Translations under genes and position numbers: made by a program
Notes under the pieces: generated by a model
Seen by the model: the letters and a program-made list of their open reading frames with translations, nothing else
Told to the model about the DNA's origin: nothing
The model's database searches: none
Assembly (NCBI RefSeq): GCF_036812735.1
Contig: NZ_CP117523.1
Span: forward strand, 3,844,001 to 3,908,000
From: Terrisporobacter glycolicus ATCC 14880 = DSM 1288
GTDB taxonomy: Bacteria; Bacillota; Clostridia; Peptostreptococcales; Peptostreptococcaceae
Length of the DNA: 64,000 nt
Direction of reading: 5' to 3'
Shown: piece by piece, positions 49,295 to 59,498 of the stretch
Layout: every line of letters begins with the position of its first letter
How positions within the stretch are numbered: position 1 is the stretch's first letter

Positions 49295-49927
49295 TTATAG
49301 AAGATCCTCTTTCATTAAGTATGATAATGTAAATAAACTTTCAGTTAAGTTAACGTTTTCTACTATTACATCCTTAGAAACATTTAAGTCAATTGGTGCA
49401 AAGTTCCAAATTTCTGTTACTCCTGCATTAACTAGTCTATCTGCTAACTGCTGAGCTCCGTTTTTTGGCACACACAGAATTCCGATATCTATATTATTTT
49501 CTTTTATATATTCTTCTATAAAATCCGAATCTAATATTTCAAATTCTCTTATTTTTAATCCTATCACTTTAGGATTAGCATCAAATAATGCCTTTATCTC
49601 GAATCCGGCATTTCTAAACCCTGCATAGTTTGCTATTGCTTGACCTAAATTTCCCGCACCTATAAGTACCGCGCTATATGACTTATCTAAACCTAAAATT
49701 TTTCCTATTTCAGTGTGTAAGTCTTCGATGTTGTACCCATATCCTTGTTGGCCAAATCCTCCAAAGTTGTTCAAATCCTGTCTAATTTGCGAAGCAGTGA
49801 ATCCAATTATATCACTTAACTCTTTAGAAGAGATTCTTTGTATATCTTTTTTTAACAAATCCCCTAAATATCTATAGTATTTAGGCAATCTTCTTATAAC
49901 GGCCATTGAAATATTTTTATTAGCCAT
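49295..49927 (-). CDS. rex: Redox-sensing transcriptional repressor Rex
   Basis: The 210-residue repressor has an N-terminal winged helix (AVIRRLPKYYRYL ... ISSKELSDIIGFTASQIRQDLNNFGGFGQQGYGY, quoted in parts) and an NAD(H)-binding Rossmann domain with LIGAGNLGQAI near residue 88-98. It senses the NADH/NAD ratio and represses fermentation and energy genes. GGGGGG lies before the ATG. It is divergent from the ABC-F gene. No convincing TTGTTAA-type Rex operator was found near it. Confidence 0.97.
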   Translation of the reverse strand: MANKNISMAVIRRLPKYYRYLGDLLKKDIQRISSKELSDIIGFTASQIRQDLNNFGGFGQQGYGYNIEDLHTEIGKILGLDKSYSAVLIGAGNLGQAIANYAGFRNAGFEIKALFDANPKVIGLKIREFEILDSDFIEEYIKENNIDIGILCVPKNGAQQLADRLVNAGVTEIWNFAPIDLNVSKDVIVENVNLTESLFTLSYLMKEDLL

Positions 49928-50044
49928 TAGTTCACCCCCCTGTATAATTGTTTTGTTATTATTATTTTTGTGAATAGTATAACACTCTTGATTATATTAT
50001 ACCAAAACATTATAATTTTAGATAGTTCAAGGAGGTATAAATTT

Positions 50045-51958
50045 ATGATTGTTTTATCGTGTAACAATTTGTATAAAAGTTTCGGAATAGATTCCATTTT
50101 AGAAAATATATGCTTTACAGTAAATGAAGGAAATAAAATCGGTATTATCGGTATAAATGGTACTGGTAAAACTACTTTAATGAAAATAATATCTGGTGAA
50201 TATGGATACGATGAGGGAGATATATATACTTCTAAGGATTGTGAAATAGGATATTTACAACAAAATACTAACTTCCTTTCTAATAACACTATATTAGAAG
50301 AAGTTTTAGAGGTTTTCAAACCATTAATAGATATGGAAAACTATTTAAGAGAGTTGGAGCATAGAATTGCTGAAGAAGGTAGCAAAGATAACTCTTCTAT
50401 TTTAGAAAAACTTATGAATGATTATTCTCATGCTCTAGAAGATTTTGCTTCTAAAAATGGTTACGGATATAAATCTGAAGCAAAAGGTGTTCTTAAAGGA
50501 CTAGGTTTTAAGGATGAGGATATGGACAAACCTATAAATATTTTGTCTGGTGGAGAAAAAACTAGAGTACTTTTAGGTAAATTACTCCTAAAAAAACCTA
50601 CTCTATTATTGCTAGATGAACCTACAAACCACTTAGACTCTGAAGCAATAGAATGGCTAGAGTTTTTCCTTAAGCAATATAAAGGAACTGTTATGCTAAT
50701 ATCTCATGATCGATATTTCTTAGACCAGGTTGTTGATAGAGTATTTGAGATTCATAACAAAAGATTAAAAACTTATAATGGTAATTACTCTAAATTTATA
50801 GAGTTATCTAAAGTTGAAAAAGAACTTGAATTAAAAAAATTTGAAGATCAACAAAAAGATTTGAAGAAACAAGAAGAGTCTATTGAAAGATTAAAAGCCT
50901 ATGGAAGAGAAAAGCATCTAAAAAGAGCACGTAGCAAAGAAAAGGCTTTAGATAAAATAGATGTTTTAGATAAACCTGAAGCATATAGAAAAAAAGCTAA
51001 GATTCAGTTTAATCCTTCCATCTCAAGTGGAAATGATGTTCTTCACGTTGAAGATTTATCTATGGCTTATGATGAAAGAGTTTTATTTAAAGGCGTTAAT
51101 TTCGATATATATAGAGGGGAAAAAGTTGCACTTATTGGACCTAACGGTATAGGTAAATCCACATTATTCAAAATAATAATGAAAGAACTTACTCCTATTT
51201 GTGGTGATTTTAAACTTGGAACTAACGTTAATGTTTCTTACTTCCATCAGGAACAAAAAACTTTAAACTTAGATAATACTATTATTGATGAAATTTGGGA
51301 TAGTAATGAAAAGTTAACTCAAACAGAAATAAGAAGTATGTTAGGCTCTCTATTATTTGAAGATGAAGAAGTATTCAAAAAAATCTCTACCTTAAGTGGT
51401 GGTGAAAGAGCCAGAATAGCTATTCTTAAATTAATATTATCTAAGGCAAATTTCTTACTACTAGATGAACCTACTAACCACTTGGATATAGATTCTAAAG
51501 AAGTTTTAGAAGAATCCCTAGAAAATTACACAGGTACTATATTCACTATTTCTCACGATAGATATTTTTTAAATACTGTTGTAGATAAAATTTTAGTTTT
51601 GGGTGAAAGTGGCATAACTGAGTATCTTGGAAATTATGATTATTATATTAATAAAAAGAGAGAATCTGAAGAAATGTCTGCCATGGTTGAAGTTGAAGAA
51701 AAAACTAAAACTCAATTAAAAGAAGAAAAAAGAAAAGAAAAAGAACAACGTGAAAAAGAAAAAAAGAATAAATTTAAAATAAAAAATATTGAACAAGAAA
51801 TAGAAGATTTAGAAACTAAAATAGAAAAACTAGATAATCTTCTATGCCAAGAGGAAGTTTATTCTAATCCAGATAGGTCTAAAGAAGTAAGCCAAGAAAA
51901 AATCACTTTTGAAGACAAACTTTCTTCACTGTATGAAGCTTGGGAAGAATTAGTTTAA
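50045..51958 (+). CDS. ABC-F family ATPase (YdiF/Uup-like)
   Basis: The 637-residue protein has two ABC domains without membrane helices. The first Walker A, GINGTGKT, is at 36-43 and the second, GPNGIGKST, is near 363. Signatures are LSGGEKTRV and LSGGERARI, with LLLDEPTNHLD in both halves. A charged linker joins the halves, and from about residue 545 comes a lysine/glutamate-rich coiled coil, as in YdiF. ABC-F proteins act on ribosomes; some give antibiotic resistance. I start at the ATG at 50045-50047, 9 bases after GGAGG; the longer open frame has no ribosome site. Confidence 0.93.
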   Translation: MIVLSCNNLYKSFGIDSILENICFTVNEGNKIGIIGINGTGKTTLMKIISGEYGYDEGDIYTSKDCEIGYLQQNTNFLSNNTILEEVLEVFKPLIDMENYLRELEHRIAEEGSKDNSSILEKLMNDYSHALEDFASKNGYGYKSEAKGVLKGLGFKDEDMDKPINILSGGEKTRVLLGKLLLKKPTLLLLDEPTNHLDSEAIEWLEFFLKQYKGTVMLISHDRYFLDQVVDRVFEIHNKRLKTYNGNYSKFIELSKVEKELELKKFEDQQKDLKKQEESIERLKAYGREKHLKRARSKEKALDKIDVLDKPEAYRKKAKIQFNPSISSGNDVLHVEDLSMAYDERVLFKGVNFDIYRGEKVALIGPNGIGKSTLFKIIMKELTPICGDFKLGTNVNVSYFHQEQKTLNLDNTIIDEIWDSNEKLTQTEIRSMLGSLLFEDEEVFKKISTLSGGERARIAILKLILSKANFLLLDEPTNHLDIDSKEVLEESLENYTGTIFTISHDRYFLNTVVDKILVLGESGITEYLGNYDYYINKKRESEEMSAMVEVEEKTKTQLKEEKRKEKEQREKEKKNKFKIKNIEQEIEDLETKIEKLDNLLCQEEVYSNPDRSKEVSQEKITFEDKLSSLYEAWEELV

Positions 51959-51979
51959 AGAAGCATGACTTCCTAACTC

Positions 51980-52006
51980 AAAAAAAGTCCCGAAAGGGAC
52001 TTTTTT
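51980..52006 (+). terminator. Bidirectional terminator
   Basis: AAAAAAGTCCC, a four-base GAAA-type loop and GGGACTTTTTT stand between the converging ABC-F and RidA genes. Confidence 0.92.
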
Positions 52007-52351
52007 CTATTTTACAGCTGCAACAACTGACATTTCTACTAATATTTGTTCTCTAGCCATTTTTGCTTCTACACAAGCTCTAGCTGGCTCATGTCCATCT
52101 ACTATCCAAGCATCGTAAACTGAGTTCATATCAGCGAAATCTTTCATATCTTTTACATATACAGTTATAGATAATATATGTTTTTTATCTGATCCATATT
52201 GATTTAATAATTCTTCAACTTTCGCTAAAACACCAGCTGTTTGTTCTTTTATATCTCCTTCTCCGCAAGTTTGTCCACATAAGTAAATTGTATTGTTAAA
52301 TACAACTGCCTTACTCATTCTTCCATTTCCTTCAAATCTTTGTATACTCAT
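52007..52351 (-). CDS. RidA (YjgF/UK114) family protein
   Basis: This 114-residue trimer-forming protein belongs to the Rid family, whose best-known members hydrolyse reactive enamines and imines from PLP enzymes. ARACVEA near residue 91-97 carries the conserved substrate-binding Arg. The N-terminal part, IYLCGQTCGEG, differs from archetypal RidA (usually SGQxP), so it belongs to a divergent Rid subgroup. GAGGAA precedes the ATG. Confidence 0.88.
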   Translation of the reverse strand: MSIQRFEGNGRMSKAVVFNNTIYLCGQTCGEGDIKEQTAGVLAKVEELLNQYGSDKKHILSITVYVKDMKDFADMNSVYDAWIVDGHEPARACVEAKMAREQILVEMSVVAAVK

Positions 52352-52370
52352 ACTAAGTTCCTCCTGTAAA

Positions 52371-53387
52371 TTAAATTGTGTCTATTTTTAAGTTTGGTAC
52401 TGCATTTAGAGACATATCATCTCTTTTGCCATTTATAAAATTATAATACCCTGCACAACCTATCATAGCTGCATTATCTGTGCACAATGATAATGAAGGA
52501 TATTTAATTTCTATATCATGCTCTTTCCCCATTTGAGAAATCTTATCCCTAAGAGCTGAATTAGCTGCAACGCCTCCTGATAAAGCAATTGTTTTATAAT
52601 TTTTTTCTAAAGCAGCTTTTATTGCTTTCGTAGAAAGAACTTCAACAACAGCTTCTTGGAAAGATGCTGCCACATCTTCTACTACAATTTCATTATTTTT
52701 CATTTTCTGACCATTTAAGTAGTTCAGTACTGCTGATTTTAATCCACTAAAACTAAAATCATATGAATCGTCTATATAAGCCCTCGGGAAATCTATAGCT
52801 TTTTTATTTCCTAATTTAGCAAGTTTATCAATTATTGGTCCACCTGGGTATCCTAAATTCATAGCTCTTGCTATTTTATCAAAAGCTTCTCCTGAAGCAT
52901 CATCTCTTGTTCTTCCTAGTATTTCATAACGATTGTAATCTTTTACTTCTACTAAATGAGTATGACCTCCAGATACAACTAAAGTTATAAATGGTGGCTT
53001 TAAATCTTTGTGTTCAATATAATTCGCACTTATGTGGCCTTGCATATGATTAACCCCTACAAGTGGTTTATTTAAAGAAAATGCCAATGCTTTTGCATAA
53101 GAAAGTCCCACAAGTAAGGCTCCTACAAGCCCTGGTCCATATGTAACAGATATATGATCTATATCTTCTAATTCAATATTCGCTGTATCTATTGCTTCTT
53201 GGAATACAGCATCAATATTTTCTATATGCTTTCTAGAGGCTACCTCTGGTACAACGCCTCCAAATTTTTTATGTAATTCAATTTGAGTAGATACTATATT
53301 TGCTAATATTTCTCTACCATTTTTTAAAATAGCAACTGCCGTTTCATCGCAACTACTTTCCATCGATAATGTTATTATATCCTTCAT
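52371..53387 (-). CDS. tsaD: tRNA N6-threonylcarbamoyladenosine transferase
   Basis: TsaD attaches the threonylcarbamoyl group to A37 of ANN-decoding tRNAs. The 338-residue ASKHA-fold protein has [11 protein letters not shown] near 10-20, the metal site NHMQGH (His114, His118), and VSGGHTHLV. The ATG at 53385-53387 follows AGAGGTG and lies 2 bases after rimI ends; the longer frame runs into rimI without a ribosome site. It is the last gene of tsaE-tsaB-rimI-tsaD, the standard Firmicute order. Confidence 0.97.
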   Translation of the reverse strand: MKDIITLSMESSCDETAVAILKNGREILANIVSTQIELHKKFGGVVPEVASRKHIENIDAVFQEAIDTANIELEDIDHISVTYGPGLVGALLVGLSYAKALAFSLNKPLVGVNHMQGHISANYIEHKDLKPPFITLVVSGGHTHLVEVKDYNRYEILGRTRDDASGEAFDKIARAMNLGYPGGPIIDKLAKLGNKKAIDFPRAYIDDSYDFSFSGLKSAVLNYLNGQKMKNNEIVVEDVAASFQEAVVEVLSTKAIKAALEKNYKTIALSGGVAANSALRDKISQMGKEHDIEIKYPSLSLCTDNAAMIGCAGYYNFINGKRDDMSLNAVPNLKIDTI

Positions 53388-53389
53388 TT

Positions 53390-53845
53390 TTACACCTCTT
53401 TTAGCTGGTTCCACATAATGATGGCATCTTCTTTGTTATCACTATAATATTCTTTTCTTATACCGCCCATTTTAAATCCATACTTTCTGTATAAATTTTG
53501 TGCTACTGTATTAGATGATCTAACCTCTAAAGTCATGGCTACTATATTATTTCCCTTACATAACTTAACCATTTCTTTTACAAGTTTATCTCCAATTTTT
53601 TTACCTCTATATTCACTATGAACTGCCACGTTTGTAATATGACCTTCATCAACTACAAACCAAACACCTACATATCCTACTATTTTATCATCTAACTGAG
53701 CAACTAAATATCTAGCTAAGTTATTTTTTAATTCTTTTTTTATTGATTCTTTTGACCAAGGATCTACGAAACAATCTTCTTCTACAACATAAACCGCATC
53801 CACATCATTCATTGTCATTGATCTTATTATAATATTATTTTCCAT
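53390..53845 (-). CDS. rimI: Ribosomal-protein-alanine acetyltransferase, RimI-like
   Basis: This 151-residue GNAT enzyme has the acetyl-CoA loop [15 protein letters not shown] near residue 76-90 and [18 protein letters not shown] near 103-120, the RimI hallmark. In E. coli RimI acetylates the N-terminus of S18, while bacterial homologues beside tsaBD may have wider targets. It overlaps tsaB by 11 bases. Confidence 0.93.
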   Translation of the reverse strand: MENNIIIRSMTMNDVDAVYVVEEDCFVDPWSKESIKKELKNNLARYLVAQLDDKIVGYVGVWFVVDEGHITNVAVHSEYRGKKIGDKLVKEMVKLCKGNNIVAMTLEVRSSNTVAQNLYRKYGFKMGGIRKEYYSDNKEDAIIMWNQLKEV

Positions 53846-54551
53846 CTCTTAACCTCTTTTGCTTTTCTTCATATTGTTCTTCTGCTTGAGATTTTCTGAT
53901 ATACATTGGATTTATGTCATAACAATTATGTACATATATATTTTGTTCAAGTTTATATTTTGCTACAGTACACAAACTACTTGCTTTAGTTATGTTATTT
54001 GATGGAGATGATATAGTAATATTTGATATGGCTTCTATTTTTTCTTTATATTTATAAACAGCTTCACCAACTATTACCCATTCTTCACTTGTTACTGATA
54101 ATTCTTCTAGTAAATCATCAATTTGTATTATACTTATTTTTTCTAATGCTTTACTTTTATTTTCTTCAACTATATATTTACAAGTATAAACTTGATTTCT
54201 TTGTGCATCTAATATAGCGCATATATTTTTATTACAAAGATTCATGTTAGCACCTAGTATTTCTAGAGAATTTATACCTATTAAAGGAATATTATTTACA
54301 TGAGCCATAGCTTTTGCTGTAGCCATTCCTATTCTAAGTCCCGTGAAAGAACCCGGTCCTACACAAATACCTATGGCGTCTATATCCTTAATTTCTATAT
54401 CACTAAGTTTTAACATATTTTCTATCATAGGCATTAGTTTTTGTGAATGAGTTTTTTTAGTGTTTATACTATATTCACAAATTAACTTGTCATCTTCTAA
54501 TACTGCCACATTTGCAGCCATGGTAGAAGTATCTATTCCTAGTATCCTCAT
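53835..54551 (-). CDS. tsaB: t6A biosynthesis protein TsaB
   Basis: TsaB is the inactive TsaD paralogue that scaffolds the TsaBDE complex. The 238 residues open ILGIDTSTMAANVAV and carry GVGPGSFTGLRIGMATAKA (in parts: GPGSFTGLRIG near 68-78), which is diagnostic. Its ATG overlaps the tsaE stop by one base. Confidence 0.96.
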   Translation of the reverse strand: MRILGIDTSTMAANVAVLEDDKLICEYSINTKKTHSQKLMPMIENMLKLSDIEIKDIDAIGICVGPGSFTGLRIGMATAKAMAHVNNIPLIGINSLEILGANMNLCNKNICAILDAQRNQVYTCKYIVEENKSKALEKISIIQIDDLLEELSVTSEEWVIVGEAVYKYKEKIEAISNITISSPSNNITKASSLCTVAKYKLEQNIYVHNCYDINPMYIRKSQAEEQYEEKQKRLRDGK

Positions 54552-55003
54552 TATTTAGTCAACTCCTCAACTATTTCTTCGTATTTTTGTCCAAATGGTG
54601 TTAGTACCATTTCTCTTCCATTTTCTTTATAATTTAATTCTATTTTTAAATAATCTTCTGGTAGTATGTCTTCAATTATATTTGCCCATTCAATTATACA
54701 AACACCTTCTGAATCTATATATTCATCAAATCCAATATCGTACATTTCCTCACTACATCCAATTCTATACACATCAAAATGATATAAAGGTAGTCGACCT
54801 TCATATTCATTTACTATAGTAAATGTTGGACTTGTAATATAATCGTCTACTTCTAAAGATTTAGCTAAACTTTGTGTCATCGTAGTTTTTCCCGCTCCTA
54901 AATCTCCAATTAAACAAATCACACTACCTGGAAAAAGTAACTTACCTAGTTTTTCTCCAATCTCTCTTGTTTTCTCTTCTTTGTCTAAAAAAATTGTTTT
55001 CAT
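54551..55003 (-). CDS. tsaE: t6A biosynthesis ATPase TsaE
   Basis: The 150-residue P-loop ATPase has Walker A GDLGAGKTTM near residue 33-42, followed by TSPTFTIVNEY and YHFDVYRI, the TsaE signature. It powers cycling of the TsaBD complex. It is the first gene of the t6A operon; the ATG has no strong ribosome site, only a weak GGTGAT. Confidence 0.96.
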   Translation of the reverse strand: MKTIFLDKEEKTREIGEKLGKLLFPGSVICLIGDLGAGKTTMTQSLAKSLEVDDYITSPTFTIVNEYEGRLPLYHFDVYRIGCSEEMYDIGFDEYIDSEGVCIIEWANIIEDILPEDYLKIELNYKENGREMVLTPFGQKYEEIVEELTK

Positions 55004-55183
55004 TTATATCACCATAAAATCCTTTATTTCTTATAATTAACTTTCATATTATTAATTATTATTGTCAAATCAATCCGTATTTTAGTCATTTCTTTCTTGT
55101 GCAACTAGATATTATTATATAATAACCTTCATTTATAATAAAGGGGTTATCTTTATATACTTAAATTCTAAGTTTAATAAATA

Positions 55184-55214
55184 CAAAAAAAGAGCTAAAA
55201 TAGCTCTTTTTTAT
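55184..55214 (-). terminator. Terminator after ribU
   Basis: The stem AAAAAAGAGCTA / TAGCTCTTTTTT has a minimal loop and T-runs on both sides. Confidence 0.85.
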
Positions 55215-55222
55215 TTTAAAAC

Positions 55223-55831
55223 TTATTTACTAAGTATTTTTTCCATCTTTTTGAATAATGGTAGTGTAACTACTGTCATTATACCTGCTTTTAATATATT
55301 AAAAGGAGCAATCATCCATATTACAAAAGTCATTAAATCTGTAACTCTTGGATTTATTATAGTTCCCATTTGTATTATTTGTTCTAATGGCATACCATAT
55401 ACTGTTACATATAAAGGTATCATTATAAAGTAATTCATTATACATCCCATAATAGTCATAGCTACTATTCCTACTAATCCTCCAGCTAACACTCCTTTTG
55501 TAGTTTTTAGCTTTTTATAAAATAAACATATAATTAATACATAAGACCCACCTATTACTACATTTGCAAATTCTCCAACTCCTCCAGTAGTACTTGCTGT
55601 TATTCCTTGAAGTAAGTTTTTAACTATAACTATAGCAAGACCTGCCATTGGCCCTAAAGACATTCCACCAAATATAGCTGGTATATCAGATAAGTCTATT
55701 TTTAGAAATGACGGAAATATTGGTAGTGGCACTGCTATAAACATAAGAATATAAGCTATTGCTGATAATACTCCCACCTTTGCTATAGTTTTTGCAGATG
55801 ATAATCCTGGCTTTCTAATTACATTTTGCAT
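55223..55831 (-). CDS. ribU: Riboflavin ECF transporter S component
   Basis: The 202-residue membrane protein has about six helices. FLKIDLSDIPAIFGGMSLGPM near residues 42-61 (in parts: LKIDLSDIPA, GPMAG) is the conserved ECF_trnsprt/RibU segment. It captures riboflavin and uses a shared EcfA-EcfT module encoded elsewhere. The FMN riboswitch in its leader confirms the vitamin. GGAGG precedes the ATG. It is a single-gene transcript. Confidence 0.95.
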   Translation of the reverse strand: MQNVIRKPGLSSAKTIAKVGVLSAIAYILMFIAVPLPIFPSFLKIDLSDIPAIFGGMSLGPMAGLAIVIVKNLLQGITASTTGGVGEFANVVIGGSYVLIICLFYKKLKTTKGVLAGGLVGIVAMTIMGCIMNYFIMIPLYVTVYGMPLEQIIQMGTIINPRVTDLMTFVIWMIAPFNILKAGIMTVVTLPLFKKMEKILSK

Positions 55832-55869
55832 AATATAACCTCCAAATTTTAAATATTTTTCTGAAATTA

Positions 55870-55901
55870 AAAAAACTCGAAGAATTGTAACCTTCGAGTC
55901 T
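55870..55901 (-). terminator. ribU: FMN-riboswitch attenuator
   Basis: The stem ACTCGAAG / CTTCGAGT with a 9-base loop is followed by seven T's on the minus strand, between the RFN aptamer and ribU. Confidence 0.85.
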
Positions 55902-55937
55902 TATGAATATTCAAAATGGATTATGGTATATATCATA

Positions 55938-56060
55938 ATTCTCTTCTCTCATCCAGACTGTACTGTCGGCTTTGGAATCTCACCAAATCATGCTACAAAT
56001 GTAGCTCGCGGGCTATAACCGCCGGTAGGGAATTTCACCCTGCCCCGAAGATCTTCTATT
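55938..56060 (-). promoter_or_regulatory. FMN riboswitch (RFN element)
   Basis: The minus strand contains the RFN core: ATCTTCGGGGCAGGGTGAAA, TTCCC.ACCGGCGGT, AGCCCGCGAGC, the variable arm, and then GATTTGGTGAGATTCC, AAGCCGACAGT and AGTCTGGATG. All the conserved arms are present. With the attenuator it should stop ribU expression when FMN is high. Confidence 0.97.
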
Positions 56061-56084
56061 TTTTTAATTTCTTATTATATTATT

Positions 56085-56113
56085 ATAATAATTAAATAGA
56101 TACATTATGTCAA
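56085..56113 (-). promoter_or_regulatory. ribU: ribU promoter
   Basis: TTGACA (56108-56113) and TATTAT (56085-56090) are spaced 17 bases apart on the minus strand, just before the RFN element. Confidence 0.75.
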
Positions 56114-56154
56114 TATAATATTTTAGACAGCAAAACTCAAAGCATGACTTCAGT

Positions 56155-57321
56155 TTATTTATTTTTCTTATAAACTATTTTTCCATCTATAATTGTATAT
56201 AATACATGACTATTTATCTCAAAAGGATTATTGTCCCAAATAACTATATCAGCATCTTTTCCAATTTCAATAGATCCAACTTTATCGTCTATTCCTAATA
56301 CTTTTGCTGGATTTATTGTTATTGCTTCCAATGCCTTTTCTTCTTTCATTCCATGTTTTATTGCTATCCCTGCACATATAGGCAAGTATTGAATGGGAAC
56401 GACTGGATGATCTGTCATTAAACAAACATCTAATCCTGCATTTGAAAGAATTCCCGCTGTTTCAAAAGTTAAGTTACGAAGTTCTATTTTAGATCTTTCT
56501 GAAAGAGAAGGCCCTACGATTACTGGGTATCCTTCTTCCACCAATTCATCTACAACTAAATGCCCTTCTGTACAATGATCTAGCGTTAATCTTAAATTAA
56601 ACTCTTTTGCAATTCTTATGGCTGTAAACATATCATCTGCTCTATGAGCATGAGCTTTAAGAGGGATTTGTCTTTTTAGTACTGGTATTAAACTTTCGTA
56701 TTTAATATCATATTCTGGTTTACTTTCATCGTCTTCTTCTAACTCACATCTTTCAACTTCTTCTAGATATTCCTCTGCCTTTTTCAAATTTTCTCTAATT
56801 AAAGCTGCTATAGCCATTCTTGTTTGTGGAGTTTTATCGTCGCTACCATAAACACTTTTAGGATTTTCTCCAAAAGCGATTTTAGCTGCAACGGGATTTT
56901 TTATTACCATTTTATCTATAATTCTACCGAATGTTTTTATAGCTATACACTGACCACCCATTACATTAGCACTTCCAGGCGTAGTACAAACTGCTGTTAT
57001 TCCACCTTGAACTGCTTCTGTAAAGTTTCTATCCATTGGATTTATGCCATCAATAGGATTTAAATGAGGAGTCACAGGGTCTGTTTCTTCGTTACCATCA
57101 GCACCTTCTGCTCCCATTCCATCTTCCCAAAGACCTAAATGCGTATGTGCATCTATAAAACCTGGCAATACTAAACACCCATTTGCATCTATTACTTGTG
57201 CATCCAAAGGTGCTACTATTTCATCACCAATTTCTATTATTTTTTTATTATCTATAAGAATATTACTATTTATTATTCCTTTAGTTACTGTATTTATTGT
57301 TCCATTTTTTATGAATATCAC
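56155..57321 (-). CDS. Amidohydrolase, imidazolonepropionase-like
   Basis: The 388-residue metal-dependent hydrolase carries the metal motif DAHTHLGLW near residues 58-66. Later come KAHAHRADD (His ligands) near 221, DHCTEGH near 246 and the catalytic Asp in MTDHPVVP near 298-305. A small beta domain wraps both ends (IDNKKIIEIG and GSIEIGKDADIVIW). This places it with the HutI/dihydroorotase-like cyclic amidohydrolases that lack a carbamoylated Lys. No histidine-degradation genes lie nearby, so the substrate is unknown. It ends the tex-amidohydrolase pair, 16 bases after tex. Confidence 0.88.
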   Translation of the reverse strand: MIFIKNGTINTVTKGIINSNILIDNKKIIEIGDEIVAPLDAQVIDANGCLVLPGFIDAHTHLGLWEDGMGAEGADGNEETDPVTPHLNPIDGINPMDRNFTEAVQGGITAVCTTPGSANVMGGQCIAIKTFGRIIDKMVIKNPVAAKIAFGENPKSVYGSDDKTPQTRMAIAALIRENLKKAEEYLEEVERCELEEDDESKPEYDIKYESLIPVLKRQIPLKAHAHRADDMFTAIRIAKEFNLRLTLDHCTEGHLVVDELVEEGYPVIVGPSLSERSKIELRNLTFETAGILSNAGLDVCLMTDHPVVPIQYLPICAGIAIKHGMKEEKALEAITINPAKVLGIDDKVGSIEIGKDADIVIWDNNPFEINSHVLYTIIDGKIVYKKNK

Positions 57322-57337
57322 TTATTCTCCTCCATTA

Positions 57338-59482
57338 TTAAAGCTTCATAGATAAGGCAACTCTTTGTTTATCCAAATCTATTCCTATTACTTTAACATC
57401 TATTATATCCCCAACAGAGCAAATTTCCATTGGATCTTTTACAAATTTATTACTCATTTGTGATTTATGAACTAAACCATCATTTTTTATTCCTATATCA
57501 ACGAATACTCCGAAGTCTACAACATTTCTAACAGTTCCTTTTAAAATCATACCTTCTTTTATGTCTTCTATCTTCAATACATCTGTTCTAAGTATAGGCT
57601 TCATTCCATCTTCTTCTCTAGGGTCTCTACCTGGTTTTTTAATCTCTAAAATAATATCTTTTAAAGTTAATTCTCCCACACCTAAATCTTCACTTAATTG
57701 TTTTAAACCTATTTTTTCTACTTTCTCTTCTATATCAGATATATTTCTATTTTTTATATCATCTAAAGAGCATCCTAATATTTCTAACATTTTCTTACAA
57801 GTATCATAACTTTCTGGATGGACTCCTGTATTATCTAATGGATTTTTACCATCTTCGATTCTCATAAATCCAGCACATTGAACAAACGCTGAAGGTCCTA
57901 GTCTTTTTACCTTCTTAAGTTCTGTTCTTGATTTAAATGATCCATTTTCTTCTCTATAAGTAATTATATTTTTAGCTACAGCTTTACTTATTCCAGCTAT
58001 ATGTTCTAAAAGTGAGTATGAAGCTGTATTTAAATCTAATCCAACTTTATTTACCGAATCTTCTACTACTCCATCTAAAACTTCTTTTAGCCTCTTTTTA
58101 TTTAAATCATGTTGATATTGTCCAACACCAATACTTTCTGGATCTATTTTTACAAGCTCTGCAAGAGGATCCTGAAGTCTTCTTCCTATAGATATAGCTC
58201 CTCTTATAGAGACATTTATATCTGGATGCTCTTCTGCTGCCAATTCAGATGCGGAGTAAATTGATGCTCCTGCTTCATTTACTATAATGTATTGAGTATC
58301 TACACCTAATTCTTTTATTAAATCTGATATAAGACTTTCTGATTCTCTTGATGCTGTACCATTTCCTATGGCTATAACATCTATTTTATGATTTTCTATT
58401 AATCTTTTTAGTGTTTTCTTAGTTTGTTCTACTTTACCTTGTGGTTTGTGCGGATATACTATCTCTTCATCTAAGAATTTTCCACTGGCATCAACCACTG
58501 CTATTTTACATCCATTAACATATCCTGGGTCAAATCCCATAACTACTTTTCCCTTTAGTGGTGGTTGTAATAAAAGATTTTTTATATTTTCACCAAATAC
58601 ACTTATGGCTCTCTCTTGAGCCAATTCTGTCAAATGATTTCTAACTTCTCTTTCTATTGACGGAAATATTAATCTTTTATAAGCATCTTCTATGGCTGCT
58701 ACTAATATTTCTTTATTTTTAAAGTTATTTTTATTTATATATTGATTTTCTATATATTTTAAAATTCTATCATTATCTATTTCTAGTTTAACTTTTAAGA
58801 ATTCTTCTTTTTCTCCTCTATTTATTGCAAGCACCCTGTGAGAAGCCATATTGCTTACTCTTTCACTAAAATCATAGTACATATCATAAACAGATTTTTC
58901 ATCCTTAGTATTTTTAGTTACTATAACTCCATATTTTAAAGCATTTTCTCTCATATATTTTCTTATTTGTGCATTATCAGAAATTATTTCTGCGATTATA
59001 TCATTTGCTCCTTTAAGTGCATCTTCTACAGATAAAACTTTTTTCTCTTCGTCTATAAACTTTTCTGCTTCTGAATTTATATCAGCTATACTTTTTTCTA
59101 AAATTAATAAAGCTAAATCTTCTAAGCCCTTTTCTTTTGCTATTGTTGCCCTTGTCCTCTTTTTTTGTTTAAAAGGAGCATAAATATCTTCAACCTCTTG
59201 TAATGTATTAGCTTTCACTAAGCTTTTTACTATTTCCTCTGTTAATTTTCCTTGCTCTTCTATTATTCTTTTTACATCTTCTTTTCTAGATTGTAAATTT
59301 CTTAAATACGTTAATCTATCATTAAACTGTCTTAGTATAACGTCACTCATTTCTCCTGTCATTTCTTTTCTGTATCTAGCAATGAAAGGTATTGTATTCC
59401 CTTCGTCTATAAGTTTAATAACATTGTCAATTTGTTCATCCCTTAGATTAAACTCTGATTTTAAAATTTCATTAATATTCAA
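57338..59482 (-). CDS. tex: Tex-family RNA-binding transcription accessory protein
   Basis: The 714-residue protein has the Tex layout: N-terminal helical domain (IPFIARYRKEMTGEMSD near 32-48), a YqgF-like core with VMGFDPGYVNGCKIAVVD near 315, helix-hairpin-helix repeats (LNTASYSLLEHIAGIS, ELKKVKRLGPSAF), and a C-terminal S1 RNA-binding domain from about 640 (GTVRNVVDFGVFVDIGIKNDGL in parts). Tex binds nucleic acids and the elongating polymerase/ribosome. It has a weak AAGG ribosome site. Confidence 0.95.
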   Translation of the reverse strand: MNINEILKSEFNLRDEQIDNVIKLIDEGNTIPFIARYRKEMTGEMSDVILRQFNDRLTYLRNLQSRKEDVKRIIEEQGKLTEEIVKSLVKANTLQEVEDIYAPFKQKKRTRATIAKEKGLEDLALLILEKSIADINSEAEKFIDEEKKVLSVEDALKGANDIIAEIISDNAQIRKYMRENALKYGVIVTKNTKDEKSVYDMYYDFSERVSNMASHRVLAINRGEKEEFLKVKLEIDNDRILKYIENQYINKNNFKNKEILVAAIEDAYKRLIFPSIEREVRNHLTELAQERAISVFGENIKNLLLQPPLKGKVVMGFDPGYVNGCKIAVVDASGKFLDEEIVYPHKPQGKVEQTKKTLKRLIENHKIDVIAIGNGTASRESESLISDLIKELGVDTQYIIVNEAGASIYSASELAAEEHPDINVSIRGAISIGRRLQDPLAELVKIDPESIGVGQYQHDLNKKRLKEVLDGVVEDSVNKVGLDLNTASYSLLEHIAGISKAVAKNIITYREENGSFKSRTELKKVKRLGPSAFVQCAGFMRIEDGKNPLDNTGVHPESYDTCKKMLEILGCSLDDIKNRNISDIEEKVEKIGLKQLSEDLGVGELTLKDIILEIKKPGRDPREEDGMKPILRTDVLKIEDIKEGMILKGTVRNVVDFGVFVDIGIKNDGLVHKSQMSNKFVKDPMEICSVGDIIDVKVIGIDLDKQRVALSMKL

Positions 59483-59498
59483 CTTTAACCTTCTTTCT

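Noticed and set aside
51961-56155. Shared 11-mer AGCATGACTTC near 51962 and 56142
   Set aside because: The match is short with no extension on either side and is best taken as chance.
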